Assembly: GCA_026395195.1 (NCBI GenBank)
Contig: JAPLZD010000011.1
Coordinates: 1 to 7,630 of the forward strand
Origin: Candidatus Staskawiczbacteria bacterium
GTDB lineage: Bacteria > Patescibacteriota > Minisyncoccia > Minisyncoccales > Staskawiczbacteraceae
Length of the DNA: 7,630 nucleotides
Reading direction: 5' to 3'
The stretch's first letter is position 1; every line of letters starts with the position of its first letter. Shown in pieces: positions 6,901 to 7,630 of the stretch. Both the position numbers and the translations under genes were made by a program. The notes below the pieces were generated by a model. That model was not told the DNA's origin, did no database searches, and worked only from the letters and a program-made list of their open reading frames with translations.

Positions 6901-7142
6901 TTCGGCCTTTTGTCGGTGTGCTTTTCAAAAGCTGTGTAAACTTCGCATCCAATTATCGGTTTTATTCCGCGGGCGCGGGCTTTTTTGTAAAATTCAACGG
7001 CGCCATACATTACCCCATGGTCAGTGAGGGCAACAGAATCCATTCCCAGTTCTTTCACATAATCTAAAAGCTCGTCGATTTTTGGCAAACCGTCAAGCAG
7101 GGAATAGTGGGAGTGCACATGCAGGTGAGTGAACTTTTGCAT
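3954..7142 (-). CDS. dnaE: DNA polymerase III subunit alpha (DnaE), short C-terminus
   Basis: Replicative DNA polymerase, 1062 residues against about 1160 in E. coli. The PHP domain (about 1-215) keeps all nine metal ligands expected of an active site: H8, H10, D17, H42, E67, H88, C138, D207, H209. The polymerase core shows the nucleotide-binding stretch GPGRGSAGGS (357-366) and catalytic aspartates D401 and D403 in PDIDLDF and D553 in KMDFLGL. A helix-hairpin-helix region lies near 820-870 (LLAVKNVGV). QMGLF at 908-912 fits the beta-clamp-binding motif, at about the position used in E. coli DnaE. An OB fold follows (about 977-1058) and the protein then stops, so the C-terminal domain that binds tau in E. 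coli is absent. The ATG at 7142 has AAAGGG 14 bases upstream, too far for a normal Shine-Dalgarno. It is divergent from rnhB and convergent with the small cassette. No intein or frame break is visible. Confidence 0.98.
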   Translation of the reverse strand: MQKFTHLHVHSHYSLLDGLPKIDELLDYVKELGMDSVALTDHGVMYGAVEFYKKARARGIKPIIGCEVYTAFEKHTDKRPNIDAARNHLILLVKNEQGYKNLVKLVSIAHLDGYYYKPRIDDELLEKYAEGLIGLSACIQGKIPRLLLSNKPDEAEALAKKYEKFFGKGNFYLEIQHHANIPEQISANKKLAELSRKTGIPLVCTNDIHYLRKEDSEAQDILMLINTGADVNDPERLTMTQDDFSMKSPEQMTEEFKDFPEALENTQKITEQCNFNFELGKTKFPYFPVPNEKTPEQFLTELCEEGLKKRFGENISREIRDRMNYELSVIKQTGFTGYLLIVQDFVNWAKQKRIIVGPGRGSAGGSLVAYLTNITNVDPIKHNLLFERFLNPERISMPDIDLDFADRRRDEVIKYVAEKYGKDHVAQIITFGTMAARAVVRDVGRALQYTYSYCDQLAKLIPMGMDLAETLEKVDEFKEKYETDELAKRLIDLGKKLEGVARHASTHACGVVISADPLIDTVPLQRPPKEGEEGIITQYEMHAIDDLGLLKMDFLGLKNLTIIEDTLARIYVLHNQLKIDLDKIPYDDAKTYKLLQDALTTSVFQLESDGMKRYLKELHPTTFEDITAMVALYRPGPMQFIPDYIERKHGRQKIEYLHPALEPILRETQGLCIYQEQLMKIAQQVAGFTLGEADVLRKAIGKKIKDLLDAQETKFVEGAIKNGASKKVAEELWQWILPFASYGFNKSHSAAYATIAYQTAYLKAHYPVEFMAAVLTSERADVERIAFLIDECKKMDVEVLPPNINESLKNFTVVENKNQIRFGLLAVKNVGVNIIDAIVEERKANGKFISISDFIHRIKHKDLNKKSMEALIKAGAFDEFEERNKLLANLEKMLEIARENNKNGNSNQMGLFASAGVKINSEIKLEPATPATNFEKLGWEKELLGLYVSSHPLYDFKKLLENKTVAISKIDASFVDKKIIVGGLVSSVKKIITKNGKPMLFMKLEDLTGKTEVVIFPNLLERNPAALQENKIIFVAGRVDDRNGEIKIVADDAQEILVPRES

Positions 7143-7150
7143 AATATACT

Positions 7151-7178
7151 ATTTTACCCTTTATGATGTTAAAATCAA
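7151..7178 (-). promoter_or_regulatory. candidate dnaE promoter with a very short leader
   Basis: On the minus strand, TTGATT (7178-7173) and TAAAAT (7156-7151) are 16 bases apart. Only eight bases lie between TAAAAT and the dnaE ATG, so initiation would fall at or next to the start codon, giving a leaderless or nearly leaderless mRNA. This fits the absence of a close Shine-Dalgarno, but the DNA is AT-rich and such boxes arise easily. Confidence 0.4.
7162..7175 (+). promoter_or_regulatory. candidate rnhB -10 elements
   Basis: Two overlapping-range candidates exist: TATGAT at 7162-7167, with TTGCAT at 7137-7142 as a distant -35 (19-base spacing), and TAAAAT at 7170-7175, only six bases before the rnhB ATG. 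Both leave at most about eight bases of leader, and no Shine-Dalgarno precedes the ATG. The exact element cannot be chosen from sequence. Confidence 0.3.
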
Positions 7179-7181
7179 GTT

Positions 7182-7630
7182 ATGAAATTTCCGAATTTAA
7201 ATGAGGAAAAAAAATTGTGGAAAAAAGGATTTAAAGTTGTTGCAGGATTAGACGAAGCGGGCCGGGGACCTTTGGCTGGCCCCGTTGTGGCAGCTGCTGT
7301 TGTTGTAGATTTTAACGCCAAAATTTTTGATAAAAATTTTGGCGTCCGTGATTCTAAAAAGCTTTCAAAAAAGCAAAGAGAAAAATTTTACAAAATTTTG
7401 ACAAATCATCCGCAGATTGAGTGGGGCATTGGCATTGTTTCAGAAAAAGTAATAGATAAAATAAATATTTTAGAGGCTACAAAACTGGCAATGAAAAAAG
7501 CCGTAAAAAAATTAAATCCTGACTTTCTGCTTTTAGACGGGAATTTTAAAATCCATTGTGCCTGCCTGCCGGCAGGCAGGCGACAAAAACCCATTGTAAA
7601 AGGAGACGCGAAAGTTTTTTCAATTTCGGC
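7182..7630 (+). CDS. rnhB: ribonuclease HII, partial at the right edge
   Basis: The first 149 codons of RNase HII, the cytosolic nuclease that cuts RNA in RNA-DNA hybrids and starts removal of single ribonucleotides from DNA. The catalytic DEDD set is visible: D24 and E25 in GLDEAGRGPLAGP, D119 in LLLDGN and D142 in KGD. The substrate-contacting GRG loop and the DSKKLS motif (57-62) are also present. D119 and D142 are 23 residues apart; from memory the gap is 18 in E. coli and Thermotoga, so about five extra residues lie here. They match a GC-rich palindrome coding for ACLPAGR (127-133). The start ATG has no Shine-Dalgarno; dnaE diverges 39 bases away. The gene is open to the window end, so the C-terminal third is not seen. 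The family is certain; whether the insert affects activity is not known. Confidence 0.95.
   Translation, partial: MKFPNLNEEKKLWKKGFKVVAGLDEAGRGPLAGPVVAAAVVVDFNAKIFDKNFGVRDSKKLSKKQREKFYKILTNHPQIEWGIGIVSEKVIDKINILEATKLAMKKAVKKLNPDFLLLDGNFKIHCACLPAGRRQKPIVKGDAKVFSIS
7556..7586. repeat. GC-rich palindromic element inside rnhB
   Basis: Positions 7560-7581 form a perfect 22-base palindrome built from CCTGCC and GGCAGG units, centred between 7570 and 7571. Outside it, TTGT (7556-7559) pairs with ACAA (7583-7586) if one G at 7582 is bulged, giving up to 15 pairs. It is in frame and encodes ACLPAGR within RNase HII. The GC content is far above its surroundings. I remember similar CCTGCCGGCAGG-type repeats, with LPAGRQ-like peptides, scattered in Parcubacteria genomes. 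There is only one copy in this window. Confidence 0.85.

Noticed and set aside
7406..7594. Minus-strand 62-codon frame inside rnhB
   Set aside because: It is opposite the conserved RNase HII frame. Its LPAGRQA string comes only from reading the palindrome on the other strand.
1..7630. Alternative genetic code with TGA as glycine, as in some CPR lineages
   Set aside because: The long conserved genes read through without any internal TGA and use ordinary GGN codons at invariant glycines, so the standard bacterial code fits.
1..7630. tRNA, rRNA, CRISPR array or insertion sequence
   Set aside because: No cloverleaf, spaced direct-repeat array, transposase or terminal inverted repeats were seen on either strand. 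The only repeat-like elements are the rnhB palindrome and the short hairpin near 3900.

Overview
The window looks like a piece of a Candidate Phyla Radiation genome (Patescibacteria, probably Parcubacteria-like). The grounds are the AT-rich, lysine-heavy coding, compact gene packing, a short threonyl-tRNA synthetase without the TGS domain, housekeeping genes with no nearby Shine-Dalgarno motif, and a GC-rich palindrome inside rnhB of a kind I remember from such genomes. The placement is inference; no rRNA or marker tree is available here.

Layout. Positions 1-3400 (minus strand) hold a tight three-gene run in the order thrS, an unknown multi-pass membrane protein, then the first 13 codons of miaB, which runs off the left edge. 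Both junctions have the same form: a TAA stop, one A, then the next start codon. Positions 3401-3953 hold an unexpected plus-strand mini-cassette: a near-consensus promoter, two small ORFs (49 and 56 codons) each with a well-placed Shine-Dalgarno, and a rho-independent terminator. Positions 3954-7142 (minus) are dnaE, the replicative DNA polymerase III alpha subunit. Across a 39-base divergent gap, rnhB (RNase HII) starts on the plus strand and runs off the right edge.

How the genes relate. thrS and miaB both serve translation (tRNA-Thr charging and tRNA hypermodification); the membrane protein between them has no function I recognise. dnaE and rnhB both serve genome replication and repair (DNA synthesis, and removal of ribonucleotides from DNA).

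The main point of interest is the cassette at about 3465-3946. It has its own promoter and terminator, encodes a small basic protein and a small two-helix membrane protein, is richer in GC (172 of 360 bases in 3541-3900 by hand count, against about 39% in eight sampled 60-base lines of thrS and dnaE), and uses Shine-Dalgarno signals that its neighbours lack. I recognise neither protein. The next most notable points are the palindrome lying in frame between two catalytic aspartates of RNase HII, and a DnaE with a complete PHP metal site but no C-terminal domain after the OB fold.
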